Counted from the first letter of the stretch, positions 1 through 9,735 are shown. The stretch: 64,000 nt of DNA from Bacillus sp. REN3 (GCF_017912555.1 NZ_JAERSD010000004.1:116330-180329); one strand, 5' to 3'. Notes: generated by a model from the sequence alone, not told the origin. A program made the numbers and translations.

Positions 1-66
1 ATTCCAAGTCCCGGACTCCTTTTATCCCCTGCTGTTCCGCTCCACCCTCCTGTCCGGAATGACTGA
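1..66 (+). CDS. gerPB: Probable 3' end of GerPB, spore germination protein (partial)
   Basis: An open frame runs from the window edge to a TGA at 64-66. It encodes a proline-rich tail (SPAVPLHPPVRND). GerPB and GerPD proteins typically end in such a 'PLVPLxPP'-like tail, and GerPD in this window ends in GPFVPLAPEVR. The order gerPB-gerPC-gerPD-gerPE-gerPF is the usual operon order, so a gerPB end is expected here. Only about 21 codons are visible, so the call rests on tail composition and context. The unusually long spacer to gerPC is odd. Confidence 0.45.
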   Translation: MPSPGLLLSPAVPLHPPVRND

Positions 67-324
67 TCGGTTTCTATCCGCTTGGGTGGGGTACGTGTTA
101 GCTTCCGCCCCCTTGGGCTTTCACTTTCCATTTCCGGCGACTCATCTGTCGCCTGTCATGCCTCCGGGACCTAGGCAGGCACTAAGGCGGAAGCATCTGG
201 CCTGCTGTTGCCATCCGCAAGAGAGGCTAACCGGGCTCTACACGGAAAAGAACAGGAATGGGAGTACGCCACCGCTTGCAACAAGGTTTACGAAAATTAC
301 CTTTTAAAAATACTGGTTTGATTC
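67..324. other. Spacer between gerPB tail and gerPC with inverted repeats
   Basis: About 260 bp with no convincing gene. It contains inverted repeats: GCTTCCGCC (101-109) pairs with GGCGGAAGC (186-194), GTCCCGGA (9-16) with TCCGGGAC (163-170), and GGCGAC (137-142) with GTCGCC (149-154). These could fold into one branched hairpin. gerP genes are normally tightly packed, so this looks like an inserted structured element or decayed sequence. The open frame at 59-307 has no RBS and no recognisable protein features. Confidence 0.4.
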
Positions 325-336
325 GAGGTGATTCGA

Positions 337-954
337 TTGTATGCTGGATTGTATCAATATTTAACCAGGCTGCATTTGTTTGTTGAACACCAGAATAATA
401 AGATTGCCAGGCTGGAGAAGATGGTCCTCGCCCTTCAAGAAGATGTTCAAGCACTTAAAGAGCGGCCTCCAGTCCAAATTGGCAATATTGAATATAAATT
501 TGACCAGTTGAAAGTAGAAACTCTTGAGGGAACCCTGAATATTGGCCTGAATCCTACTGACCTGGAGGATATTGACGACTTCAGTGTCGATCAAAAGACG
601 ATGAATGTACCCGTTCCGCCAAATCAGATTTTCAAAAGGACAATTAAGATCGAAACTGCCATCCAACAATATTTAGAAACTGACCTGGAGACAATTTACC
701 GAGATGCCAAGGAAAAATTGGGCATCCAGGTCGAGGACTCCTACTTTGCCTTTATCAAAGAGGATATCAAAAAACAGCTATCCGGCAGGGTCGCTGCACA
801 TCTGAAGGATCAGCATGTCGCAGGGCGCAGTGAAGAAACGAGCAAGGAAGCTGATGACCAAATAATTGAATTGTTGAAGCAGGAAATCCAGAATGGGGTT
901 TATCTATTCCTGAAAAACCTGCCCGACAATATGAAGGAAGGAAAGGAAGAATGA
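337..954 (+). CDS. gerPC: GerPC spore germination protein
   Basis: GerPC is one of six small proteins of the gerP operon. In Bacillus these are needed for germinants to pass the spore coat and reach receptors in the inner membrane. The product (about 205 residues) begins with a coiled-coil-like helix. It contains the family hallmark IEYKFDQLKVETLEGTLNIG about 50-70 residues in, then a helical, charged C-terminus. I chose the TTG at 337 because AGGTG (326-330) sits 6 nt upstream; a GTG at 328 overlaps that RBS. The stop overlaps the gerPD start by 4 nt, which implies translational coupling. gerP operons are normally mother-cell (SigK) controlled; no such promoter was identified here. Confidence 0.9.
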   Translation: MYAGLYQYLTRLHLFVEHQNNKIARLEKMVLALQEDVQALKERPPVQIGNIEYKFDQLKVETLEGTLNIGLNPTDLEDIDDFSVDQKTMNVPVPPNQIFKRTIKIETAIQQYLETDLETIYRDAKEKLGIQVEDSYFAFIKEDIKKQLSGRVAAHLKDQHVAGRSEETSKEADDQIIELLKQEIQNGVYLFLKNLPDNMKEGKEE

Positions 955-1133
955 ATTTTCACGTATACAATCGGGATGTTTGTGTCGATAATATCAGGAT
1001 TATCGGTGTTTCCAGTTCTTCCGTTTTCATGGTAGGCGACGCCCAAACCATCCAGCTTGCAGCGATATTCGATACTCCAGCAGAATCATTGATCATCGGG
1101 CCGTTCGTCCCGCTTGCACCGGAAGTGAGATAA
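951..1133 (+). CDS. gerPD: GerPD spore germination protein
   Basis: A 60-residue member of the GerPB/GerPD group. It has the N-terminal MNFHVYNRDVCVDNIRI segment, the serine-rich IGVSSSSVFMVGDAQ turn shared with GerPE and GerPF, and a proline-rich tail. The family acts in the spore coat to let nutrient germinants through; biochemical activity is unknown. The start overlaps the end of gerPC (ATGA-type overlap) and the stop abuts the gerPE start, so it is one transcription unit. Length matches the family. Confidence 0.92.
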   Translation: MNFHVYNRDVCVDNIRIIGVSSSSVFMVGDAQTIQLAAIFDTPAESLIIGPFVPLAPEVR

Positions 1134-1520
1134 ATGGTGCTGCAAAGAACATCTTGTGTCGATCATCTTAAAATCGACGCTGTCACTTTTTCTTCAATTT
1201 GCCAAATTGGTGATTCAGTTCAAATTTGCGGGTTTTCACGGGCACTTGCCGTACAAAGAGAAGCTGACGTTTTTTTCGGGAATGAAGGACACTTTGCCAA
1301 TTACCCGATTTTTTCTGAAGAAATCCCTCTTTTGCCGATTACCGAAAGATTCGCCTCCTTCACCCATAACCTTAATCCTTTAATAAAAGTGAAAAACGTC
1401 GATATCATCGGTGTTTCCGCCTCTTCGGTAGTCCACATCGGGAACAGCTGCCAAATTTGCATGGAGGCAAGGGTAAAACACATCCGGCAGTTGCTGCCCC
1501 GTGAGGAACAAAACGATTAA
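1134..1520 (+). CDS. gerPE: GerPE spore germination protein
   Basis: A 128-residue GerPE. It contains two copies of the gerP-type motif: a front segment (VDHLKIDAVTFSSICQIGDS) and a near repeat late in the protein (VKNVDIIGVSASSVVHIGNS). The two repeats suggest an internally duplicated fold made from the same unit as GerPD/GerPF. The ATG directly follows the gerPD stop. The role, by family, is assembly of the coat-located germinant permeability complex. Nothing unusual in length or codon use. Confidence 0.92.
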   Translation: MVLQRTSCVDHLKIDAVTFSSICQIGDSVQICGFSRALAVQREADVFFGNEGHFANYPIFSEEIPLLPITERFASFTHNLNPLIKVKNVDIIGVSASSVVHIGNSCQICMEARVKHIRQLLPREEQND

Positions 1521-1563
1521 TCTCAACATATTGTTTAACAACAACAGAAAAAGGATGTTTTCA

Positions 1564-1782
1564 ATGCCAGCAATTATAGGCCCGGTACAAATAGTGAATA
1601 TCGGCGGCGGTACTGTACAGTTTGGAGACAGCCTGTACATAGCGCCAAAGGCTAATTCAAAAACCAACTCCGGCCAGGGTGCGTTCAATACAGGCGGCTT
1701 TATCATCACGAATAATGGCTTGAGTTCTAGCAATGTCCTGGATTGTAATGTCATCGACCAGCCGACAGTAGGGAATAATTAA
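1564..1782 (+). CDS. gerPF: GerPF spore germination protein
   Basis: A 72-residue protein beginning MPAIIGPVQIVNIGGG, with QFGDSLYIAPK and a glycine/asparagine-rich middle, typical of the GerPA/GerPF family (abundant small proteins of the spore coat region). ATG 1564 is preceded at about 9 nt by an AAAAGG RBS (1549-1554). An upstream in-frame extension from a GTG inside gerPE lacks an RBS. It is the last gene of the operon, followed by a hairpin terminator at 1824-1846. Confidence 0.93.
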   Translation: MPAIIGPVQIVNIGGGTVQFGDSLYIAPKANSKTNSGQGAFNTGGFIITNNGLSSSNVLDCNVIDQPTVGNN

Positions 1783-1823
1783 CACCTTCTTCGCCTGCTT
1801 CCATTCGATGCCGATATTTTTGT

Positions 1824-1846
1824 CAGCCTAGTTGAAGGCTGTTTTC
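1824..1846 (+). terminator. Intrinsic terminator of the gerP operon
   Basis: CAGCCT (1824-1829) pairs with AGGCTG (1836-1841) around a 6-nt loop and is followed by TTTTCT. It lies about 40 bp after the gerPF stop. Confidence 0.7.
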
Positions 1847-1974
1847 TATTCCTCAAAAACCTTTGGATGTACAAATCGATCATGTCCTACGGATTTGCAG
1901 GACCTCCAACGCGGCTGGCCTTTTGATATTGCCAATCATACTTGATATGAAGTTCCACCTGCCATGGAAAAAAC

Positions 1975-2012
1975 AAAAACCGGCCGGATTCCAGCTATCC
2001 GACCGGTTTTCT
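1975..2012 (-). terminator. Terminator after addA (likely bidirectional)
   Basis: AAAACCGG (1976-1983) pairs with CCGGTTTT (2003-2010). An inner stem CGGAT/ATCCG (1985-1989/1997-2001) extends it. T-runs lie on both sides, so it can also stop readthrough from gerP. It sits just beyond the addA stop codon. Confidence 0.8.
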
Positions 2013-2016
2013 ATTC

Positions 2017-5000
2017 CTATTCCTGGCCAAGCTCCAGAAGATGGCCACCATCGAAGAAATACAAATATTTCTCGCTGACCGGCTGTTTCCATACTTTTTC
2101 AATAGCTTTTGCATATAAGCCAATCTGGATCCGATACCTTCCTTCCAGGATTGGCTTTGCCTGTGCATAGCCGCCCTTGAAACGGTCCTGGATTCCATCT
2201 GTCTTGAAATCGAGGAGTACAGTGCCTCTTTCGTCCTCGAAGATACAATCTACCACCCCTTGGACAAAGAGAGGCTCGCTGCTGCCCTCCCAGTCAGGAT
2301 ACACTTCACTTGCTTGCAGGGAGAGATAGAATGGAACCTCCCGATTGACTGTTCTTGCGTTAAGAAGGCGCTGGCCGATTTCTGTTTCAAAAAATGCCAG
2401 GATCCACTTTCTTTCAACTGCATCCCTTTGTTCAGGGAATAGCAGCTCCCTTTCCACCATTTTTTCCAGCTGTACTTCAAGGCTTTGTTCCGTAACTGGC
2501 TGGGAGAGGTCGATATGCTGCATGACCATATGCATAGCGGTCCCCCGTTCCGCAGGGGTGAGCTTCTTTTCCTGCATGAATCTCGGCCTTCCAAGAATCG
2601 GCCTAGTCATCTGGCGGATGATTTGCGTCCCGCTTTCACCTTCCCTAGCTTCATGGTTCCGCTTCAGTTCTGACACCGATTGTTTCGAACGATGCGTGGC
2701 CGCTTCCGTGAAACCGTACTTCCAGGAAAGCTGATAACGGACTTTTTCTGACAGGGCTGATTCGATCTTGACAGGCTTGCCTGCCGCGACTGACTTCATC
2801 AAGTTTTCTTGTTCTACAACCGTATCCTCTATATACGAGGCGACTTCCTCAGCAGGAATCGCTGCAATTTTCCATCGGGATGGGTGGCAGGATATCTCAT
2901 GTTCCAGAGCCTCGCTCTGCCCGCTGCCCTTCAATTGCTGGCAATCCTGATGGCGGATTACTGCCGGGCCAATCCAGTCGATATAGCCCATGGCTGACGC
3001 TCTCAAGTATTCGTCCAGAAGCCACCTGTCGTGACTTGCTGCATCTTCCCATTTGTTTATTGTTTTTTCCGAATCCTTCACGGTTCCAATCAAATACAGC
3101 TTTTCCTTTGCCCGGGTCAGGGCGACGTATAAGACACGCATTTCTTCAGCGAGCATTTCCATCTTATGCTTTCGCTTGAAGGCAAGCTGTGGAAGTGATG
3201 GGTATGAAATCCGCTTTTCAGGATTGATATATTTAGCCGCAAAACCGAATTCTTTATCAAGCATATAAAATTTTTTCAAATCCATCGTATTGAAACGCCT
3301 TGCTAGGCCCGCAACAAAAACAACCGGAAATTCCAAGCCCTTGCTGCTGTGGATCGTCATGATCCGGACAACATCCTCCTGCTCTCCAAGCGCCCTAGCT
3401 GCCCCCAGGTCATCCCCCCGTTCGCGCATTCTTTCGATGAAGCGCAAAAAACGGAACAAGCCCCGGAAGCTGGTCGACTCATATTGCCGCGCGCGGTCAT
3501 ACAGAGCCCGCAGGTTTGCCTGGCGCTGCTTTCCTCCCGGCATGCCGCCGGCAAAATCGTAAAATCTTGTGTCCCTGTATAATTGCCAGATCAAATCAGA
3601 TACTGAACCTTGGCGCGCAGCCGTCCGCCATCCCTGCAAATTCTCAAAGAACATCCTTGCCTTCGCGTATATGGCTTCATGCTTTCCAGGCGGGTTCTGT
3701 TCGCAAAAAGCAGTCAGCGCCTCATAGAATGATCCCCGTTTCTGGCTTACCCTGATCACGGCCAGCTCCTCCTCATCCAGGCCGACAATCGGCGACCTGA
3801 GGATACCGGCAAGCGGAATGTCCTGGTACGGATTATCAATCACCTTTAGCAGCGAAAGCATGACTGCTACTTCGGTCGCCTGGAAGTAGCCTGTCGAGAG
3901 ATTCGCGTATATTGGAATGCCCTGCTGCTTGAATTCTTCCATGATTTGCGGAGCCCAGGTCATCGAACGGAGCAGGATGACGATATCCCTGTAATTGACC
4001 GGTTTTGACTGCTTCAGCTTTGGATTGTAAACCCCCCGGCGCTCTTCTACCATCTCCCTGATTTGCTTCGCCATCAGCCTTGCTTCAAGCTGTGACTGTT
4101 CAAGGTCGTCGGCGTCGAATTCGGCGGATAACTTGCTTTCTTCCGATTCCTTTTCTGGCTCGTTTCCTGCCCCCTGATCGATCAGCAAAAGCTCCACTGG
4201 ATATGGTTCATCCTCAGGGTAAGCGGCTCCTTTCTTCAGTTCCGCATTCTTGTCGTAATGGATTTCGCCAACCTCGATGCCCATGATTTGCTTGAACAAA
4301 TAATTCGTGGCGTCAAGCACTTCGCTCCGGCTCCTGAAATTCTTCGCAAGATCGATTTTCAGGCCAGTCTGTCCCCCGTCTGAACTAAAGCGATTATACT
4401 TTCCGAGAAAAAGATTCGGCTCCGCGAGCCTGAAGCGGTAGATTGACTGCTTTACATCACCAACCATGAACAGGTTGCCTGCTGCCTCGCCATCGGCGGT
4501 CACCAGCTGGAGGATCGCTTCCTGGACCATGTTCGTATCCTGGTATTCATCCACAAGCACTTCTTTGAACTTCCTGCGGTATGAAACTGCCGCTTCTGAC
4601 GGCCGGACATCACCAGATTGATCCCCGCTTGCGGACAGGATATCAAGCGTATAGTGTTCAAGGTCGGAGAAATCGACAAGGCCCCTTTCCTCTTTAACCT
4701 TTAAAAAGCGCCTTGAAAATTCCTTCACGAGATCGATCAGGACAGCAATCAAAGGCTTCATTTCCTGCATATCCTTCAGGAAGCTTTCCGGTTTCCTGGA
4801 AAACAATTCACTTTTCAGGTCCAGGACGATCTTCTTGGCCCTGTCCCTTAGCTTTGCCGCCTTGTCCACAAGCTCTTTATCATAATCTTCCCCCCTGCAT
4901 GCCTTTGCCCGGCCAAAATCGGCTAGCTGCATGGCATCAAAAAGTGCAGTCCATGACTGTTCTTTGGCCTGCAGGAGGGTTTCGACCACATGCAAGTCAT

Positions 5001-5799
5001 CTGTGAAATTGGCAGCTCGCGGCGCAGGGCCGCCTGGCATCCGCGTAAGTTCCAGGCCCTGCACTAGAAGCTGTTTCGCTCCCTGGAGCTGCAGTTCCAC
5101 ATCATCCACCAGCATTTTTATGAATGGCAGATCCTCGATGCCTGTGTCCCCTGAAACATCGTACATTAATACAATCGCATCCAGGTAAGCTTCAGGAGAT
5201 GGATTCGACCTTGCAAAATCAAACAGGTCGACGATAATGTCCTTCAGCCCTTCATCGCTTCGGTCATTCGTGAACGCGTCAACCAGGTTGAAAAATGGCT
5301 GGTTGCCGGCCTTCCCGTATTCCTCTTCAAACAAGTCTTCAATCACTTCATCCCTTAACAGCTGGCCTTCTGTTTCATCGGCAATCCGGAAGCCGGGATC
5401 GACATCAATCAAGTAATAGTATTTCCTGATCACATCAAGGCAGAAAGAGTGCAATGTCGAGATCGAAGCCCTGTTCAACAGACTCAGCTGTTTTTTTAAG
5501 TGGATGGAATCCGGGTACTCATCAATCGCTTTTTCAAGCGCCTCCCCAATCCTGTGACGCATTTCCGCAGCCGATGCATTCGTGAACGTCACGACGAGCA
5601 GTTCATCGACATTGATCGGGTTGTGTTCGGATGTGATTTTTCTTATGATCCTCTCAACAAGGACAGCCGTCTTTCCTGATCCCGCGGCTGCAGCTACAAG
5701 GATATCCTGGCCGGAAGCCATGATTGCCTTCCACTGGTCCTCTGTCCATGTAGCCCCTTCAGGTACAGGTGGAATATTCATTTTAGCCAAGATCCTCAT
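2017..5799 (-). CDS. addA: AddA, helicase-nuclease subunit A (RecBCD-type end processing)
   Basis: AddA is the 3'-5' SF1 helicase and nuclease subunit of AddAB. The complex resects double-strand breaks up to a Chi site and prepares 3' tails for RecA. Visible features are Walker A AAAAGSGKTA near residue 40, the UvrD/PcrA-type TFTNASAAEMRHRIGEA and LHSFCLDVIRKYY motifs, Walker B VLVDEYQDTNMVQEA and the helicase motif MTIHSSKGLEFP. A C-terminal RecB-type nuclease site (GVVDCIF..LLDFKTD) closes the protein. About 1260 residues, normal for the family. ATG 5799 has AGGAGAGGAGG just upstream and overlaps the addB stop by 17 nt; ATG 5781 (MNIPPVPE) is an alternative that matches typical AddA N-termini. 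Confidence 0.97.
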   Translation of the reverse strand: MRILAKMNIPPVPEGATWTEDQWKAIMASGQDILVAAAAGSGKTAVLVERIIRKITSEHNPINVDELLVVTFTNASAAEMRHRIGEALEKAIDEYPDSIHLKKQLSLLNRASISTLHSFCLDVIRKYYYLIDVDPGFRIADETEGQLLRDEVIEDLFEEEYGKAGNQPFFNLVDAFTNDRSDEGLKDIIVDLFDFARSNPSPEAYLDAIVLMYDVSGDTGIEDLPFIKMLVDDVELQLQGAKQLLVQGLELTRMPGGPAPRAANFTDDLHVVETLLQAKEQSWTALFDAMQLADFGRAKACRGEDYDKELVDKAAKLRDRAKKIVLDLKSELFSRKPESFLKDMQEMKPLIAVLIDLVKEFSRRFLKVKEERGLVDFSDLEHYTLDILSASGDQSGDVRPSEAAVSYRRKFKEVLVDEYQDTNMVQEAILQLVTADGEAAGNLFMVGDVKQSIYRFRLAEPNLFLGKYNRFSSDGGQTGLKIDLAKNFRSRSEVLDATNYLFKQIMGIEVGEIHYDKNAELKKGAAYPEDEPYPVELLLIDQGAGNEPEKESEESKLSAEFDADDLEQSQLEARLMAKQIREMVEERRGVYNPKLKQSKPVNYRDIVILLRSMTWAPQIMEEFKQQGIPIYANLSTGYFQATEVAVMLSLLKVIDNPYQDIPLAGILRSPIVGLDEEELAVIRVSQKRGSFYEALTAFCEQNPPGKHEAIYAKARMFFENLQGWRTAARQGSVSDLIWQLYRDTRFYDFAGGMPGGKQRQANLRALYDRARQYESTSFRGLFRFLRFIERMRERGDDLGAARALGEQEDVVRIMTIHSSKGLEFPVVFVAGLARRFNTMDLKKFYMLDKEFGFAAKYINPEKRISYPSLPQLAFKRKHKMEMLAEEMRVLYVALTRAKEKLYLIGTVKDSEKTINKWEDAASHDRWLLDEYLRASAMGYIDWIGPAVIRHQDCQQLKGSGQSEALEHEISCHPSRWKIAAIPAEEVASYIEDTVVEQENLMKSVAAGKPVKIESALSEKVRYQLSWKYGFTEAATHRSKQSVSELKRNHEAREGESGTQIIRQMTRPILGRPRFMQEKKLTPAERGTAMHMVMQHIDLSQPVTEQSLEVQLEKMVERELLFPEQRDAVERKWILAFFETEIGQRLLNARTVNREVPFYLSLQASEVYPDWEGSSEPLFVQGVVDCIFEDERGTVLLDFKTDGIQDRFKGGYAQAKPILEGRYRIQIGLYAKAIEKVWKQPVSEKYLYFFDGGHLLELGQE

Positions 5800-8700
5800 C
5801 CTCCTCTCCTAGTGATGACAGCAAGTCTTGTTTCTTGATCTCTTCCAATCTGCCAGATTTATTCGCAAATCCGTAAGAGGATTTAAGATTCTCATCCTGG
5901 CGGAGCGCCTCGAGCAAGTCTTCCTTCTTGATTGGAGGAAGTTTGCGGAAATCATTCGACTCCATTCCCTGGTCAAACTGGCAGACAGGTTTGAAGGAAC
6001 AGAAAGTGCACGGTGCGCGTTCCTTTAGCTTGTATGGTGAAACATCGACGATTCCACTGATGATTCCATTGCCCGTTTCAATATATTTATGGCGTACAAA
6101 CTGCCTTAGATTCTCGAAATCTTCCTTGCTTGCGACTTTCGAGCTCTTCAGCAGGCTTCCATCCTTCTTGAACCCCGCTGAGATGATTTGCGAGCTGCCT
6201 GTTTCGATGCTTCGGTCCATCATCCTGATCACATGCTCATCGTTCAGCAGCAATCCGTTCATTTTAAATCGTTTAAGGATTTCTTTCTCAATTTCTTCGA
6301 TCGTCAGCATTTTTGAAGCCTGGATGATCGGGTTGTGGACATGGAAGTACAATACACCTGCAGGATCTGCTGGCCTCCCGACCAGTAGAGGCGAATGGGT
6401 GATGATGATATCGAGGTATGTGAGCATCTGGAGTGCGACTCCATAATACACCTCTGTCAAGTTGACGTCCTTCACGCTCGATTTGTAATCAACAACCCGC
6501 AAATACACACCATGGTCATCCTCTGCTTTATCGACGCGGTCGATCCGGCCCATCAATTCCATCCTCGCGCCATTTTTCAGTGAAAACGACAGTGGTGGAA
6601 GCTTTCCCTGGCGGCCAAAGCCAAGTTCAAGGCCCACAGGCGAGAAACCGCTGACCTTTGCATGTTCGCTCAATACGAGTGAAGCCCTGCTAATGATGCT
6701 TTGCAGCTTCTGCTTGATGTAATGGTGCCTGTTCGAGCTGAGCAAAATCTCGTTTTGCAATCTTGGAGCCAGCTTCTGGACGGCATCCCGAGCAAGCTCT
6801 TCCGCCTGGGTCTTCGTCAGGCTAGCCCAGTTCAAGTTGTTCTCCATGACCGTTTCCGCGATTTCCTTCAAAGCCGCATGGAATAACTCGCCGATATCAG
6901 GCGCCTCGAGCCGAAAAATCTGCCTGTCCCTCAATCTGAGGCCGTGCTGGGCATAATGGGAGAACGGGCAGCTGTTGAAAAGCTCCATCCTTGAGACACT
7001 CGCTTCGAGTTGTTCCCCATACAATTCCTTGGCAACGGATTCGGACAGCCGTTTGGTCCTGTTTTCGTAAAAAAGGCTCGAGAGCACTTTCCTGGCCGTA
7101 TCCGCCCAGCGATGACTGTCAATATAGTGGTTATAGACATCCCACCAAAAGTCATAAACAGGATAATTGCGTTTCTTTAACTGCAGTTGGGCCGTCAAGT
7201 ATGATAGGGCGACGTTTTCGCTAGCTACATATTCAAGCTGCTGACGCTCAGGAAGCTCAAATGGATCAGGAAGGAAGAAATGCTGCTGATGTCCTGGGAA
7301 AAGGTCGGCAATCCTTTTGATATAAGATGAAGGCATCAATGCCTTTCCTTCTTCATTGGCAATCGGATAGCTTATGTAAAGGCGCTCTGATGGCGTTACA
7401 AAAGCCTTATAGGCAATGAAGTTTTCATCCAGCAGCTTGGTACGGCTGTCTGGCGCAAGCTTCATTCCTCTTTCCTGTAAAATTTCCCTGTCATCGTCCC
7501 CGAAGATTCCTTCCTCCGAAACCTTCGCCGGCAGCACGCCTTCATTGACGCCAATCACGAATGCTACTTTGGTGTCAGCCAGCCTTGTTTTCTCGACATC
7601 CGCTACCAGGACCTGGTCAATCGCCGGTGGAATCAATGAAAACTTAAGAGATTCGAAGCCGGCATCTAGAATCGTGACAAATTTGCGCGGATCTACATTG
7701 AAGTCGCCAAGCATCTCAACAAATTGATCCAACAGGTCAATGATCCCATCCCAGGCCTGTTCATGTTCCCTTGCCTCGACAAGCCTGCCGTCTTCTTCTG
7801 CAGCCCTTCTCCAGATTTCAAGCTTTGCTGGTATATCAAGCTCCTCCATGAAAAGATAGACTGCTTCCGCAAGCTTCCTGCCGCTATCCGCCCTTTTCAG
7901 GCGGCGGGCCATCCGCAGCAACGGCGCGGTAATCAAAAGCCGCAGTTCGTTAAGTTCCTGCTCCATTTCTTTTTCTGCATCCGTCTGGACGGCATTGTCA
8001 AATTCAAGCCCCCTGATCCTCCGGTATTTCCAGCGCTGTTTCTTTGTCCATTTGTCTCCCTGGATCCCATAGGCAAGGACATAGTTTTCCAGCACATCCA
8101 TTTGCTCACGCATTTTATGGATATCTGTTCCTGCCGGAAATAACAGGTCTGTTTTCACCGCCCTGAAAATCGGCTCATAACGCCAGTTGCCCAGCACCGT
8201 TTCCAGGCTTGAACGTATGAGTTCGACCAGCGGATGGTGGAGCATATCCTTCTTTTGGTCAATGAAATATGGAAGGTCATAGTCGCCAAAAATCGTTTCC
8301 AGCACTTCCCGGTATTCGCTTCCCCGCATGAGGACAGCAATATCACGATAACGGTAACCCTCTTCTCTTGCCAGGGACCTGATTTTCCGGGCAATCCCTT
8401 CAATTTCAGCCCTTTTGTTTGCCGCCTGGCAAATGTGGATGGATGCTTCACCTTGATACCTGCTGGCCGGCCTGGAATCGAATTCCCTCTCAAGATGCCG
8501 CAGCGACTCATCTTCCCAGCGCCTTTGCCCTTCCACAACAATTTCATCTTCCAATACGTAACGTTTTGTCCTGATGATTTCGTGAATATTCTTGCACGTT
8601 TCACCCGTCAGCCTGAACAGATGCAACTCATCCGGCAGTTCTTCCTTGAAATTCCGGTCGACCGGCAAGGCGATCGTCACTCTCCTGGCCGAGGCGATCA

Positions 8701-9358
8701 GCTGATCAATGATCATCAGCTCAAGCGGCGTGAAACTATAGAAACCATCTATATAAACCTCTGCATCTTTTAAATACTCAGAGACTGGAATTTTTTCGGC
8801 AAGGAGCCTGAAATAATCTTCGGAATCGATATACTTTCCGTACAGTTCATCCTCGAATTGGCGATAGACAAGCTCAAGGTCATGGAGTTTGTCCTGCAAT
8901 ACCTTGTGGCTTTCCGCCCCGCCAGCGATTTTATCCGCAAGCTCTTCAGGTTTGATGGCGTAGCGCTTGAATTCTATCAGCATCTGTTCCATTTGCTGGA
9001 TGAATCCATTTTTGTCTGCGGCGCGCTGGAAAATCTTCAGCTCGTCCTTCTTATCCTCGATGATCTTGCGGATCATCATGCTGATTCCGACACTGTCAAG
9101 GTGCTGGCGCGTGAATCCGCCTGTTTCCTGGAGAACCCTCCAGGCAAGCCGAGGGAAACTGTACACCTGCGCCCTGATCATCCCCCCAATTTCAGGGTCG
9201 GTCGCAAGCCTGTATTCCGAAAGGAACGACATTTGTTCCGGAACCAGATAGACAACAGGTGCACCCTTTGGGTCTGCGATGAGCCTGTCCTTGATTTCAC
9301 GGAGGATCAGCTCCGTCTTACCGCTCCCCGAGCGTCCCAATACCATACGTACGGACAT
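5783..9358 (-). CDS. addB: AddB, helicase-nuclease subunit B
   Basis: AddB is the partner of AddA. It supplies the second nuclease domain and the Chi-recognition surface of a helicase-like fold. The N-terminal Walker A (LGRSGSGKTELI) is within the first 20 residues. The C-terminal nuclease core (GRIDRVDK..RVVDYKSS) is intact. The four cysteines expected to hold the AddB Fe-S cluster are present: one in RMELFNSCPFSHY and three in CTFCSFKPVCQF. ATG 9358 follows a GGGGA RBS; a TTG 24 nt upstream is less likely. Length is about 1191 residues, slightly longer than I recall for B. subtilis. It is the first gene of an addB-addA operon, and the 17-nt overlap with addA suggests coupling. Confidence 0.97.
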   Translation of the reverse strand: MSVRMVLGRSGSGKTELILREIKDRLIADPKGAPVVYLVPEQMSFLSEYRLATDPEIGGMIRAQVYSFPRLAWRVLQETGGFTRQHLDSVGISMMIRKIIEDKKDELKIFQRAADKNGFIQQMEQMLIEFKRYAIKPEELADKIAGGAESHKVLQDKLHDLELVYRQFEDELYGKYIDSEDYFRLLAEKIPVSEYLKDAEVYIDGFYSFTPLELMIIDQLIASARRVTIALPVDRNFKEELPDELHLFRLTGETCKNIHEIIRTKRYVLEDEIVVEGQRRWEDESLRHLEREFDSRPASRYQGEASIHICQAANKRAEIEGIARKIRSLAREEGYRYRDIAVLMRGSEYREVLETIFGDYDLPYFIDQKKDMLHHPLVELIRSSLETVLGNWRYEPIFRAVKTDLLFPAGTDIHKMREQMDVLENYVLAYGIQGDKWTKKQRWKYRRIRGLEFDNAVQTDAEKEMEQELNELRLLITAPLLRMARRLKRADSGRKLAEAVYLFMEELDIPAKLEIWRRAAEEDGRLVEAREHEQAWDGIIDLLDQFVEMLGDFNVDPRKFVTILDAGFESLKFSLIPPAIDQVLVADVEKTRLADTKVAFVIGVNEGVLPAKVSEEGIFGDDDREILQERGMKLAPDSRTKLLDENFIAYKAFVTPSERLYISYPIANEEGKALMPSSYIKRIADLFPGHQQHFFLPDPFELPERQQLEYVASENVALSYLTAQLQLKKRNYPVYDFWWDVYNHYIDSHRWADTARKVLSSLFYENRTKRLSESVAKELYGEQLEASVSRMELFNSCPFSHYAQHGLRLRDRQIFRLEAPDIGELFHAALKEIAETVMENNLNWASLTKTQAEELARDAVQKLAPRLQNEILLSSNRHHYIKQKLQSIISRASLVLSEHAKVSGFSPVGLELGFGRQGKLPPLSFSLKNGARMELMGRIDRVDKAEDDHGVYLRVVDYKSSVKDVNLTEVYYGVALQMLTYLDIIITHSPLLVGRPADPAGVLYFHVHNPIIQASKMLTIEEIEKEILKRFKMNGLLLNDEHVIRMMDRSIETGSSQIISAGFKKDGSLLKSSKVASKEDFENLRQFVRHKYIETGNGIISGIVDVSPYKLKERAPCTFCSFKPVCQFDQGMESNDFRKLPPIKKEDLLEALRQDENLKSSYGFANKSGRLEEIKKQDLLSSLGEEDEDLG

Positions 9359-9537
9359 CGAACTTCCCCTTTCTCCTGTCAAGAATCTTTATATGTCGAT
9401 GATAGCATAATAGATTTATTGGACAAAATAGGCGCTGCACACGCGGCACCCAAACCAAACAATTGTTCTGCCCAATTTCATTATACCTTTTTTCCAGCCT
9501 GTTTTGTAAGGGCATCATTCGTTATTTTTTGGCATTA

Positions 9538-9735
9538 CAAAAGCGCAAGCGCCCTGGTCAATCCCGTCAGGCATAAGAAGGATCGCCAAGGGCAGTTTCT
9601 CAGCCAGGCTGCAGTGCCTGAATAGGCTTCCTTGCAGCCTGGCGAGCAGGGCGGCTATAGCCGCCCGAGCAAACTTGCTCCTTCGATCAGCTTGGGTATG
9701 GCTTAGAGCTGCCCAAAATTAACGCTTCTTCGGGA
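9538..9735. repeat. Degenerate intergenic repeat element (GCGCAAGCGCC family)
   Basis: A stretch starting AAAAGCGCAAGCGCCCTGGT then CAATCCCGTCAGGCATAAGA resembles, in reverse orientation, the segment around 20640-20720 (TTGTCGGGGCTGACC, AAAGCGCTT). Several hairpins lie inside, such as GGCGGCTATAGCCGCC (9652-9667) and GAGCAAACTTGCTC. No gene is seen between addB and the hairpin at 9816. I infer a dispersed, non-coding repeat common in Bacillaceae intergenic regions; the boundaries are approximate. Confidence 0.45.

Noticed and set aside
59-307. 82-codon frame upstream of gerPC
   Set aside because: No RBS, odd composition, and covers an inverted-repeat spacer; no family resemblance.
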